Positions 35,226-42,881 of a DNA stretch of 64,000 nt are shown piece by piece. The notes under the pieces are model-generated. The model did no database searches, was not told the origin of the DNA, and worked only from the letters and a program-made list of their open reading frames with translations. The position numbers were made by a program, and so were the translations under genes. The stretch is from Casp-actino8 sp001510455 (GTDB lineage Bacteria; Actinomycetota; Acidimicrobiia; Acidimicrobiales; Ilumatobacteraceae). Every line of letters starts with the position of its first letter. Within the stretch, counting starts at the first letter, position 1. The stretch spans positions 62,001 through 126,000 of the forward strand of contig JAQCIK010000002.1 in assembly GCA_027592035.1 (NCBI GenBank). The letters are read 5' to 3'.

Positions 35226-35894
35226 ATGGATCTGGTCGATGCTCTCCGCGGCAGCGGATCCGTTCGCTCGTTCACCGACGAGCCCGTCGATGCTTCCGTT
35301 CTCGCCCGAGTGCTCGACATCGCGCGATTCGCTCCGAGCGGCGGCAACCGTCAGCCTTGGCGCGTGGCGGTGGTCGAAAGTTCTCGACTCCGACGGCAAC
35401 TCGCCGATGCGATGACCCCAGTGTGGGACGAGTACGCAGCGATCTCGGCCACCGGAATCACACCGTTCTCATCGGTTCCGCCGGCGCCCTACGAACTCGA
35501 ATCGAAACGGCCCGGCAACGTTCCGAATCAACTCCTCTCCGAGATCGAGCGCATTCCCGTCGTTCTTGCCATCGCCGCCGATCTGTCTCGAATCGCCATG
35601 ATGGACAAGGATCTCGATCGAGCACCGATCACTGGTGGCGCATCGGTGTATCCGTTCTGTTGGAATCTCTTGTTGGCGGCCCGATCCGAAGGTCTCGGCG
35701 GAGTGATCACCACCTTCGCGTCGCGGGCCGAAGACGTGACCGGACCTCTTCTCGGGCTTCCCGAGAACCATGCTCTGGCGGCCACCATCTTTCTCGGCCA
35801 TCCGGTCAAACAACCCACCCGCTTGAAGCGCACGGCCGTGGACGGTTTCGCCACGATCGATCGATTCGACGGGCCGGCCTTTCCTCACTCCTGA
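35226..35894 (+). CDS. Nitroreductase family oxidoreductase
   Basis: 222-residue FMN-binding nitroreductase-fold protein. GSVRSFTDEPVD is the N-terminal FMN phosphate-binding segment, RFAPSGGNRQPWRV the second FMN contact, and EGLGGVITTFASRAE the C-terminal one. Such enzymes reduce quinones, nitro compounds or flavins with NAD(P)H. It starts 16 bases after the acnA stop, so it is probably cotranscribed with acnA. The natural substrate cannot be predicted. It is convergent with the HAD-PlsC gene. Confidence 0.85.
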   Translation: MDLVDALRGSGSVRSFTDEPVDASVLARVLDIARFAPSGGNRQPWRVAVVESSRLRRQLADAMTPVWDEYAAISATGITPFSSVPPAPYELESKRPGNVPNQLLSEIERIPVVLAIAADLSRIAMMDKDLDRAPITGGASVYPFCWNLLLAARSEGLGGVITTFASRAEDVTGPLLGLPENHALAATIFLGHPVKQPTRLKRTAVDGFATIDRFDGPAFPHS

Positions 35895-35906
35895 TCGAGC
35901 CGGGGC

Positions 35907-37331
35907 TCAGTCGGTTCCCGGTCGACGACTGGTCTCTCGCTCGGGATCCCCGCTGTAGCCCGGCGGGTACGTGAGGAGGAGTTCGGCCTCCGACGGGGTG
36001 CGCTTCACTCGAGCTTCGTCGGGAAGCAAGGCCGTGATCGCCTTCATGATGCGTTTGGTCGCCGGATCGGGCTGCTTTCCACGCAGACGTATCGGCTCTC
36101 CCACTCGAATCCGGACCAGCGGAGGATCCGTCACGTTCAGCACGTGAGGGATTCGCGAGGCACGCGGCCACACCTTCTCGGTTCCCCACAATCCGACCGG
36201 AACGACCGGAGCACCGGTCGCCATGGCGAGACGGGCCGCCCCCCAACGTCCCTTCAACACCGGATCGAAGAAAGCCGGACCGCGAGGGATCGTGCCTTCG
36301 GGCATGATCGCCACCATCTCGCCGGCGGCGAGAGCGTCCTCGGCGAACTGAAGTGGTTCGACACTCCCGGTACCGCGATCGACGCGAATGCCCCCGAGGG
36401 CGGTCGCCAGTTGGCCGATCACCGGTGCTTCGAAGACTTCTTTCTTGCCGAGGAAGCGGACCGTACGTCCCGTTCGCGCCACCGTGATCGCCATGGCGAA
36501 GACGTCGAAGTAAGAGCGATGGTTGCCGCACAGGATCGCTGGGCCATCGAGAGGCACGTTGCCCACGCCGTCGATGTCGAATCGGGCGAAAGGAAACACG
36601 CTCGGTCGGGCGAATTCGAGAGCGAGCTTCTGGATCTCGACGTTGACCACCGGCACCTTCGCGACTCCCGGCGAAACGTCGAAGTGAAGAATCGGCCAAC
36701 GTCGTGTGGTCGCCACGATCTGCAGTCGTGGATCGGGATTCACTGCGTGAGGAAATCCGACCGCCGACAACAGAGGTAGGTCGTACACGCTGTCGGAGTA
36801 CGCATACGAGCGATCGAGATCGACATCGGCACGAATGGCCCAGTCACGAACGGCCGATACCTTGCCACTGCTCCAGACGAATGGGCCGTCGAGTCGTCCG
36901 GTGTACAACTGATTCTCGTCGTGTTCGTAAGTGGTCGCGATCACGTGGTCGAAACCGAGAAGATCAGCGAGCGGTTCGACGAGATCACGTGGAGTGGTCG
37001 TTGCGATCACCAGAAGACGATTCGCCGAACGATGACGCTCGAACTCGGCGCGTGCGAACGGAGGAACGAGCGCGGCCAATCGAGACGCCGCTCCTTCGGC
37101 GGCTCGCCGGACGGCCTCACGCGATTTTCCGCGCGCCAACGCGACTCCCTGTCGCGTGAGAGCCATCGCCGGCAACGTCTCACCGACGCGGTTGAACACT
37201 TCGAAGACAAGACGCTCACCGGGGATGCTTCCCGAGCGAAGACCGGCCTCACGCAGCGCGTCCGACAGCACGGGACCCGACGCCCCGATGAGGAGAGTTC
37301 GATCGAGATCGAAGATCGCCGCCTCGCGCAT
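35907..37331 (-). CDS. Bifunctional HAD-IB phosphatase / PlsC acyltransferase
   Basis: 474 residues. Residues 1-210 are a HAD-IB phosphatase with an intact DxD motif (IFDLDRTLL, D8 and D10) and YSDSVYDLPLLSAVGFP as motif IV. Residues 230-474 are a PlsC acyltransferase with GNHRSYFD (HX4D) and MPEGTIPRG. This is the known actinobacterial fusion in which the acyltransferase makes phosphatidic acid-type products and the phosphatase may release diacylglycerol or process lyso-species. Translation starts at ATG 37331, about 50 bases past the 6C-like RNA. It may be the housekeeping acyltransferase of this genome, in contrast to the TetR-linked PlsC. Confidence 0.9.
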   Translation of the reverse strand: MREAAIFDLDRTLLIGASGPVLSDALREAGLRSGSIPGERLVFEVFNRVGETLPAMALTRQGVALARGKSREAVRRAAEGAASRLAALVPPFARAEFERHRSANRLLVIATTTPRDLVEPLADLLGFDHVIATTYEHDENQLYTGRLDGPFVWSSGKVSAVRDWAIRADVDLDRSYAYSDSVYDLPLLSAVGFPHAVNPDPRLQIVATTRRWPILHFDVSPGVAKVPVVNVEIQKLALEFARPSVFPFARFDIDGVGNVPLDGPAILCGNHRSYFDVFAMAITVARTGRTVRFLGKKEVFEAPVIGQLATALGGIRVDRGTGSVEPLQFAEDALAAGEMVAIMPEGTIPRGPAFFDPVLKGRWGAARLAMATGAPVVPVGLWGTEKVWPRASRIPHVLNVTDPPLVRIRVGEPIRLRGKQPDPATKRIMKAITALLPDEARVKRTPSEAELLLTYPPGYSGDPERETSRRPGTD

Positions 37332-37382
37332 GAGCTCACCCTACGAAGCAGATCGTCGGCTTTCCGATGCGGAACGCCAGAA

Positions 37383-37499
37383 CGGGAAAGGCCCCGCTTG
37401 GGGGAAGCGGGGCCTCTCAACCTGGGGTTCCCGTGGCGGGGGGAGCCACTAATCGGAACCACGTCGCGTGCGTTTGGGGGAAACGCACAACGATCGACA
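37383..37499 (-). ncRNA. 6C-type actinobacterial small RNA
   Basis: About 115 nt between HAD-PlsC and lysR. On the minus strand three successive stem-loops have C-only or C-rich loops: GTGCGTTT/AAACGCAC with CCCCC; GGTTCC/GGAACC enclosing TGGC/GCCA with TCCCCCC; and GGCCCCGCTT/AAGCGGGGCC with CCCCC, followed by TTTCCC as the probable terminator. Stem-loops with runs of C in the loop define the 6C RNA class of Actinobacteria. In mycobacteria it acts in trans on mRNAs, including panD and dnaB. A strong promoter sits at the right distance. The class call is by eye and needs a covariance-model check. Confidence 0.8.
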
Positions 37500-37505
37500 T
37501 GTGAA

Positions 37506-37534
37506 ATTATGCACGTGAATAGGGGAACGTTCAA
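37506..37534 (-). promoter_or_regulatory. Promoter of the 6C-type RNA
   Basis: -35 TTGAAC (37534-37529), a 17-base spacer and -10 CATAAT (37511-37506). This is one of the two best housekeeping-sigma matches in the window. Predicted start near 37499. Confidence 0.75.
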
Positions 37535-37537
37535 GTC

Positions 37538-37559
37538 GATAGGCGAGATATCCCCTATC
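37538..37559. promoter_or_regulatory. Probable LysR-type operator between lysR and the 6C RNA
   Basis: Inverted repeat with arms GATAGG and CCTATC, ten bases apart. Related AGGGG motifs flank it at 37519 and 37570. It overlaps the lysR -35 region and lies four bases upstream of the 6C -35 element, so it could serve both divergent transcripts. Confidence 0.5.
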
Positions 37560-37582
37560 ATTTCTGGCGATAGGGTGCCGAC

Positions 37583-38518
37583 GTGGACCTCCGACAGATC
37601 TCCTCCCTGATCGCCATCGCCGACCACGGGTCGTTCTCGGCCGCCGCCCGCGCCCTGTTCACCGTTCAGTCCAACGTCTCGGCCCATATCGCCCGGCTGG
37701 AGCGAGAGCTCGGCGTCACCTTGGTCGACCGCACATCGGGCCAGATCACCGACGAGGGAGCCCTGGTCGTCGAACGAGGTCGCCGAATCCTTCGGGAATT
37801 CGACGAGATCTCGGCCGATATCGCTGCCCTCGACGACATCGTCTCGGGCGCCACCCAGATCGGCGTCATCGGCACCACCGGCCGCTGGCTCATGCCCCAA
37901 TTCCTCAACCAGCTCACCCTCGACCATCCGCACGTGCAACCGACCATCTCCGAGGGGGGCACCACCACTCTCGTCCCGCGCCTGTTGAGCGGCAACCTCG
38001 ACGCCTGCATCGTGCACCTCCCGGTTGACGATCCCGAGGCCCACGTCGAACCTCTCTTCGCCGAGGATCTGGTTCTGCTCGCACCCGGATCACATCCCTG
38101 GTTCGAAGCCGAACAACTCACGATGCGCGACCTCGCCGAGCACCCCGTCCTGATGCCACCGCCGTCATCGACCTTGCGTCGCATCATCAACCGAGCCGCC
38201 GACAACGCCGGGGTCACCCTGACCGCTCAGGCCGAGATCGACGGCGTCCGACTCATGACGTCACTCGCCTTCGAGGGTTTCGGGGCCGCCATCGTGCCGG
38301 CCACCGCAGTGCCCCGATGGTTGAAAGGTGAATTCCGACGTGTGGCGGTGCCCGAACTCCCCCGCCGAGTCGTCGGATGGGTCCAACGGCGTCGCCCGAG
38401 ACCCGGGCCTCCGACTCGAGCCGCGTTCGAAGTGGCCCGAGACCTCATCGAACGTCGTGGCCAACGTCAACCAGGGGTCCACGTGGGGACTGATGCGTTC
38501 CCGTTGAAGGCGAACTGA
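37583..38518 (+). CDS. LysR-family transcriptional regulator
   Basis: 311 residues. The N-terminal winged helix (LRQISSLIAIADHGSFSAAARAL, then QSNVSAHIARLERELG) is typical. The C-terminal periplasmic-binding-protein-like effector domain covers 95-295 (QIGVIGTTGRWLMPQFLNQL). GTG 37583 follows TAGGGT (37571-37576) by exactly six bases, so the mRNA looks leaderless. LysR proteins usually control a divergent gene; here that is the 6C-type RNA and, beyond it, the HAD-PlsC gene. Downstream is the carboxyltransferase gene at 38536. Neither target nor effector is established. Confidence 0.9.
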   Translation: MDLRQISSLIAIADHGSFSAAARALFTVQSNVSAHIARLERELGVTLVDRTSGQITDEGALVVERGRRILREFDEISADIAALDDIVSGATQIGVIGTTGRWLMPQFLNQLTLDHPHVQPTISEGGTTTLVPRLLSGNLDACIVHLPVDDPEAHVEPLFAEDLVLLAPGSHPWFEAEQLTMRDLAEHPVLMPPPSSTLRRIINRAADNAGVTLTAQAEIDGVRLMTSLAFEGFGAAIVPATAVPRWLKGEFRRVAVPELPRRVVGWVQRRRPRPGPPTRAAFEVARDLIERRGQRQPGVHVGTDAFPLKAN

Positions 38519-38535
38519 CGCCTACTGTTCTCGGC

Positions 38536-39876
38536 ATGTCCGTGCCCCTGCGATCCCGTGTTCCGGGGGCGGCCCGGGCCGAAGTCAGACGGGTGGGCGA
38601 TCGGTCGGTCGTCTGGGTCGAGGTGAGTAGTGACGTCCACAAAGGTGCACTGAGCAACGAAGCGTCGTCGATCATCGAAACCGGCGCCCGCACCGCGGTC
38701 GACGAGCAGATTCCACTCGTCGCCGTGATCGCGTCGTCGGGCGCCGACATCACCGAGGGCATGTCGGCCCTTCACGGATGGGGGCTGGCTGCACGCGCGC
38801 TCACCGATTGTTCGGGCAAGGTTCCCACGATCATGATCGTCGACGGTCCAGCGGTCTCGGGTCCGGCACTTCTCCTCGGCATCGTCGATCACGTCGTCAT
38901 GACCGAGCGCTCCTACGCCTTCGTCTCGGGTCCGACGATGGTCACCGAATTCACCGGTGTGGCCATCGACAACGACGAACTCGGTGGTGCCGTGGCTCAC
39001 GCTCGCCACACCGGTGCCGCCTCGCTCGTGACGCCCGATCTCGAGTCGGCTGTTTCCGCCGTCGAACAGTTGTTGTCGTACTTCCCCGACAACTCCGACG
39101 TCGAGCCCGTCGAGTTCGCCACTGACGACACGTCCGATCGTGCGACCCCCGAAGCCGGCGAGCGTATTCCCCCGTCGTCCACCGGCAGTTACGACGTTCG
39201 GGACGTGATTCGCGACATCTGCGACGACGGAGACTTCTTCGAGATCCGTGCCCGATGGTCGGCCAACTTGGTCACCGGGTTCGCCACCCTGGATGGTCGA
39301 CCGGTCGGAGTTCTCGCCAATCAGCCGATGGTGTTGGCCGGAACACTCGACATCCCGGCTTCTCAGAAGGGCGCCCGTTTCGTGGCGTTCTGTGATGCCT
39401 TCAACCTTCCGATCATCACCCTCGTCGACACACCCGGCTTCTACCCCGGCAAGGATCTCGAGTGGCGCGGCATGATCCGTCACGGGGCGCAACTCGTGTT
39501 CGCCTACGGGCGCGCCACTGTGCCGCGAATCTGCGTGATCCTGCGCAAGAGCTACGGCGGGGCCTACATCGTCATGGACTCCAAGCGAATGGGCAACGAT
39601 CTGTGTGTGGCCTGGCCGTGGGCGGAACTCGCCGTCATGGGTGCCGGCCAAGCGGCCGCCATTCTTCAGCGGCGCGCCACACCAGAGGAGCGAGTGGCGT
39701 TCGAAGCCGACTACACCGAGCGTCTGTTGAACCCCTACGTAGCCGCCGAACGTGGGTTCGTCGATGCGGTGATCGAACCAGCCGACACCCGCTCCGTCGT
39801 GTGTGGGGCCCTGTCGACCCTGCTCGACAAGCGCGAGCACCTCCCGGGGCGCAAACACGACAACTCCCCTCTCTGA
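38536..39876 (+). CDS. Acyl-CoA carboxylase carboxyltransferase (beta) subunit
   Basis: 446 residues with two crotonase-like halves. The N half has GADITEGMSALHGW and VDGPAVSGPALLLG. The C half has LVDTPGFYPGKDLEW, RKSYGGAYIVMDSKRMG and LAVMGAGQAA, the AccD/PccB signature that binds acyl-CoA and carboxybiotin. It is shorter than usual actinobacterial AccD (about 520) because the first 50-70 residues are reduced. It transfers CO2 from a biotin-carboxylated alpha subunit, not encoded here, to acetyl-, propionyl- or longer acyl-CoA. TACTGT lies seven bases before the ATG. It follows lysR by 17 bases. Confidence 0.88.
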   Translation: MSVPLRSRVPGAARAEVRRVGDRSVVWVEVSSDVHKGALSNEASSIIETGARTAVDEQIPLVAVIASSGADITEGMSALHGWGLAARALTDCSGKVPTIMIVDGPAVSGPALLLGIVDHVVMTERSYAFVSGPTMVTEFTGVAIDNDELGGAVAHARHTGAASLVTPDLESAVSAVEQLLSYFPDNSDVEPVEFATDDTSDRATPEAGERIPPSSTGSYDVRDVIRDICDDGDFFEIRARWSANLVTGFATLDGRPVGVLANQPMVLAGTLDIPASQKGARFVAFCDAFNLPIITLVDTPGFYPGKDLEWRGMIRHGAQLVFAYGRATVPRICVILRKSYGGAYIVMDSKRMGNDLCVAWPWAELAVMGAGQAAAILQRRATPEERVAFEADYTERLLNPYVAAERGFVDAVIEPADTRSVVCGALSTLLDKREHLPGRKHDNSPL

Positions 39877-40028
39877 CCCGACGCCTCGTCGATTCGTCAT
39901 CCGGGCTCCACGAGCGGACTGAGTGCCGGACCGGCCCGACGGTTATCCTCGACCCGTGGGGGAGAAAGCCTCCGCACGCAGGACACGGCTCGAACAACGA
40001 GCCGCCGAACACGAAGGGGACGAGCAAG

Positions 40029-41297
40029 GTGCCCGACACCATCACGATCATCGACGACCGCACCGGCAAGAAGGTGACGGTCCCGATCGAGGGCGGAGTC
40101 TTCCCGGCCTCGGCGGTACGAGAGCTGGATCCGTCGCTCTACATCTACGACCCGGCCTACATGCAGACCGCCGCTTGCAAGAGTTCCGTCACGTTTCTCG
40201 ACGGTGACGCCGGAATCCTTCGCTATCGCGGCTACCCCATCGAGCAACTCGCCGAGAAGAGCACCTATCTCGAAGTCGCCTATCTGTTGTTGAACGGTGA
40301 GTTGCCCAACAAGGCACAGCTCGAGAAGTGGACGCACGACGTCACTCACCACACCTTCATCCATGAGAACATGCGCAAGCGCTTCGTGGACGGTTTCCAT
40401 TACGACGCACACCCGATGGGCATGTTCGTGAGTTCGGTTGCCGCTCTCGGGACCTTCTACGACGACGCCAAGGACATCCAGAGCAAGGAAAGTCGCGACA
40501 AGCAGATCCTCCGTCTCATCGCGAAGTCCCCCACCTTGGCCGCCATGGCGTATCGCTTCTCGGTCGGTCTGCCCTTCCAGTATCCCGACAACAAACTGTC
40601 GTTCCCGGCCAACTTCCTCAACATGATGTGGAAGGTGGGTGAGTACGAGATCGACCCCCGTCTCGAGCGGGCCATGGACGTTCTCTTCATCCTCCATGCC
40701 GATCACGAGCAGAACTGCGGCACCACCGCCATGCGCGTCGTGGGCTCCAGCCACTCCGACCCTTACACCTCGGCCGCCGCGGCTGCGTCAGCCCTCTACG
40801 GCCCGCTTCACGGAGGCGCCAACGAAGCCGTGGTTCGCATGCTCGAAGAGATCGGTTCGATCGACAACGTCTCGGCCTTCATCGACGACGTCAAGAGCGG
40901 CAAGGGCAGCCGACTCATGGGTTTCGGCCACCGCGTGTACAAGAACTACGACCCACGCGCCAAGATCATCAAGAAGACCGCCTACGACGTCTTCGAGGTG
41001 ACCGGAAAGAATCCGCTGCTCGACATCGCTCTCAAACTCGAAGAGACCGCACTCAGCGATCCGTACTTCGTCGATCGCAAGTTGTACCCGAACGTCGACT
41101 TCTACTCGGGCCTCATTTACCAGGCGCTCGGTTTCCCCGTTGCGATGTTCACGGTTCTGTTCGCCATCCCGCGAACCGTCGGCTGGCTGGCTCACTGGCA
41201 GGAGTTGCTCAACGACAAGGAACAGAAGATCTCGCGTCCGCGCCAGTGGTACACCGGTGTCGAGGCACGTGATTACGTCCCCGTCACCTCACGCTGA
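40029..41297 (+). CDS. gltA: Citrate synthase
   Basis: 422-residue citrate synthase of the hexameric bacterial type. Catalytic segments are GSSHSDPYTSAAAAASALYGPLHGGANEA, split by the family-typical loop, and MGFGHRVYKNYDPRA with its histidine. A catalytic aspartate lies near the C-terminus. GTG 40029 is the first start compatible with the conserved N-terminus (VPDTITIIDDRTGKK), and GGGG lies about nine bases upstream. A longer frame upstream is antisense-like and lies in accD. A 5' leader of about 70 bases contains a GGCTCG/CGAGCC hairpin at 39987-40003, after a possible -10 TATCCT at 39944. Part of the TCA cluster. Confidence 0.95.
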   Translation: MPDTITIIDDRTGKKVTVPIEGGVFPASAVRELDPSLYIYDPAYMQTAACKSSVTFLDGDAGILRYRGYPIEQLAEKSTYLEVAYLLLNGELPNKAQLEKWTHDVTHHTFIHENMRKRFVDGFHYDAHPMGMFVSSVAALGTFYDDAKDIQSKESRDKQILRLIAKSPTLAAMAYRFSVGLPFQYPDNKLSFPANFLNMMWKVGEYEIDPRLERAMDVLFILHADHEQNCGTTAMRVVGSSHSDPYTSAAAAASALYGPLHGGANEAVVRMLEEIGSIDNVSAFIDDVKSGKGSRLMGFGHRVYKNYDPRAKIIKKTAYDVFEVTGKNPLLDIALKLEETALSDPYFVDRKLYPNVDFYSGLIYQALGFPVAMFTVLFAIPRTVGWLAHWQELLNDKEQKISRPRQWYTGVEARDYVPVTSR

Positions 41298-41303
41298 GGT
41301 CAG

Positions 41304-42881
41304 GTGACCGAGCTCGCCGAGGTCTATCCGTCGGCGCCACACGACGTCGACGAGTGGTCCACACCACCACGCTGGGCCGGCGCCATCGCGGGTGTCGTCG
41401 CTGGTGCACTCGGATTGTTCTCCGGCCACGTGGTGGCGCAGTTCGACGACGGCGTCTCTCCCCTCGATCTGGTCGGTGGCTCGTTCGTCGACCGCACGCC
41501 TCGATGGTTGAAGGAGTGGGCCATCGCCACCTTTGGCACCAACGACAAGTTGGTGCTCGAGATCGGTGCCTACACGGTCATGTTCGTCGTGGCCCTGGCC
41601 CTCGGGGTCGCATCACGACGTCGAGCCACCGGGTACACGATCGGATCGTTCGTCGTCGCGCTCATCGGAAGTGTCAGCGCCGCCGAACGCGCCGGCACCT
41701 CGGTGCTGTCGGTCCTGGCGCCCTTCGTGGGCGCAGCGGTCGGCTCGATCGTGTTCGCCCTCGCCTGTGACGTCATCGTCGGGCGGTGGCTCGATGCCCG
41801 ACGACCTCATGTCTCACGGGTGCCCATCGGATGGGATCGACGACGATTCCTGCGCACCACGGTCGCTGCCGGAACGGCTGCTTCCATCGCCGGTGTGATC
41901 TCGACCCGACGCGAGGGTGAGCGACTCGACCGCATCGAGTCACAGCGCCCCGACTCCCTACCCGTTTCCGACGGTGGAGCGGTGTCGGTCGACGCCTTCC
42001 ACCCGACCGAACCGTTCGTCACGCCGGTCGGCGACTTCTATCGCATCGACACCGCCCTGTCGTTTCCGAACGTCGACCTCGAGCGTTGGCGACTTCGGGT
42101 CTCCGGGCTCGTCGAGCGGCCACTCGAGTACTCGTACGACGCTCTACTGTCGTTGCCACAGGTCGAGCGCACCATCACGTTGTGCTGTGTGTCGAACGAG
42201 ATCGGCGGATCACTGGTGGGAAATGCGGTCTGGCAAGGCGTGCTTCTGTCCGACGTGCTCTCCGAAGCCGGAGTCACCGATGACGCCGAGCAGGTCTTCA
42301 GCACGAGTCTCGATGGTTGGACCTGCGGATTCCCCGTCGAGACCGCGCTCGACGGACGTGACTGCCTGATCGCTCTCGGAATGAACGGGGAGGCGCTGCC
42401 CCTCGTCCACGGCTTCCCAGCGCGACTCGTCGTCCCCGGTCTGTACGGATACGTCTCGGCGACCAAATGGCTGTCGACGATCGAGCTCACCACGTGGGAT
42501 CGACGCGGCTATTGGATCCCTCGTGGCTGGTCTCGCCTCGGCCCCGTCAAGACGCAATCTCGTATCGATGTTCCTCGTCGTGGCCAACGCGTGCCTTCCG
42601 GTGATTTCGTGATCGCAGGAACGGCGTGGGCTCAACACACCGGAATCGCGAAGGTCGAGGTACGAGTCGACGACGAACCGTGGCGTGAGGCCACACTCGC
42701 CGACGACGTGAGTGACGACACCTGGCGTCAATGGAAGATTCCGTGGAACGCCTCCCCCGGAGAACACCGGATCACGGTTCGAGCCACCGACAAGAGCGGA
42801 TACACACAAACCGATCGAGTGACCCCGGTTGCTCCCGATGGGGCCACCGGGTGGCACTACCGACGTGTCACGGTGACGTGA
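41304..42881 (+). CDS. Membrane-anchored molybdopterin-dependent (sulfite oxidase family) oxidoreductase
   Basis: 525 residues. About four hydrophobic helices fill residues 15-165. WDRRRFLRTTVAAG then forms a twin-arginine-like motif before a fifth hydrophobic stretch. The sulfite-oxidase molybdopterin domain follows (residues 230-420), with the probable molybdenum-ligand cysteine in ITLCCVSNEIGG, and an Ig-like dimerisation domain ends the protein (PSGDFVIAGTAWAQHTGIAKVEVRVDDEPW). The catalytic part is probably extracytoplasmic. GTG 41304 follows GAGG and lies six bases after gltA. Substrate unknown: sulfite, protein methionine sulfoxide and others are possible. The stop overlaps the convergent acyltransferase by 14 bases. 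Confidence 0.85.
   Translation: MTELAEVYPSAPHDVDEWSTPPRWAGAIAGVVAGALGLFSGHVVAQFDDGVSPLDLVGGSFVDRTPRWLKEWAIATFGTNDKLVLEIGAYTVMFVVALALGVASRRRATGYTIGSFVVALIGSVSAAERAGTSVLSVLAPFVGAAVGSIVFALACDVIVGRWLDARRPHVSRVPIGWDRRRFLRTTVAAGTAASIAGVISTRREGERLDRIESQRPDSLPVSDGGAVSVDAFHPTEPFVTPVGDFYRIDTALSFPNVDLERWRLRVSGLVERPLEYSYDALLSLPQVERTITLCCVSNEIGGSLVGNAVWQGVLLSDVLSEAGVTDDAEQVFSTSLDGWTCGFPVETALDGRDCLIALGMNGEALPLVHGFPARLVVPGLYGYVSATKWLSTIELTTWDRRGYWIPRGWSRLGPVKTQSRIDVPRRGQRVPSGDFVIAGTAWAQHTGIAKVEVRVDDEPWREATLADDVSDDTWRQWKIPWNASPGEHRITVRATDKSGYTQTDRVTPVAPDGATGWHYRRVTVT

Noticed and set aside
35897..35908. Short GAGCC/GGCTC hairpin between nitroreductase and HAD-PlsC genes
   Set aside because: Five-base stem without a U-tract; too weak to call a terminator.
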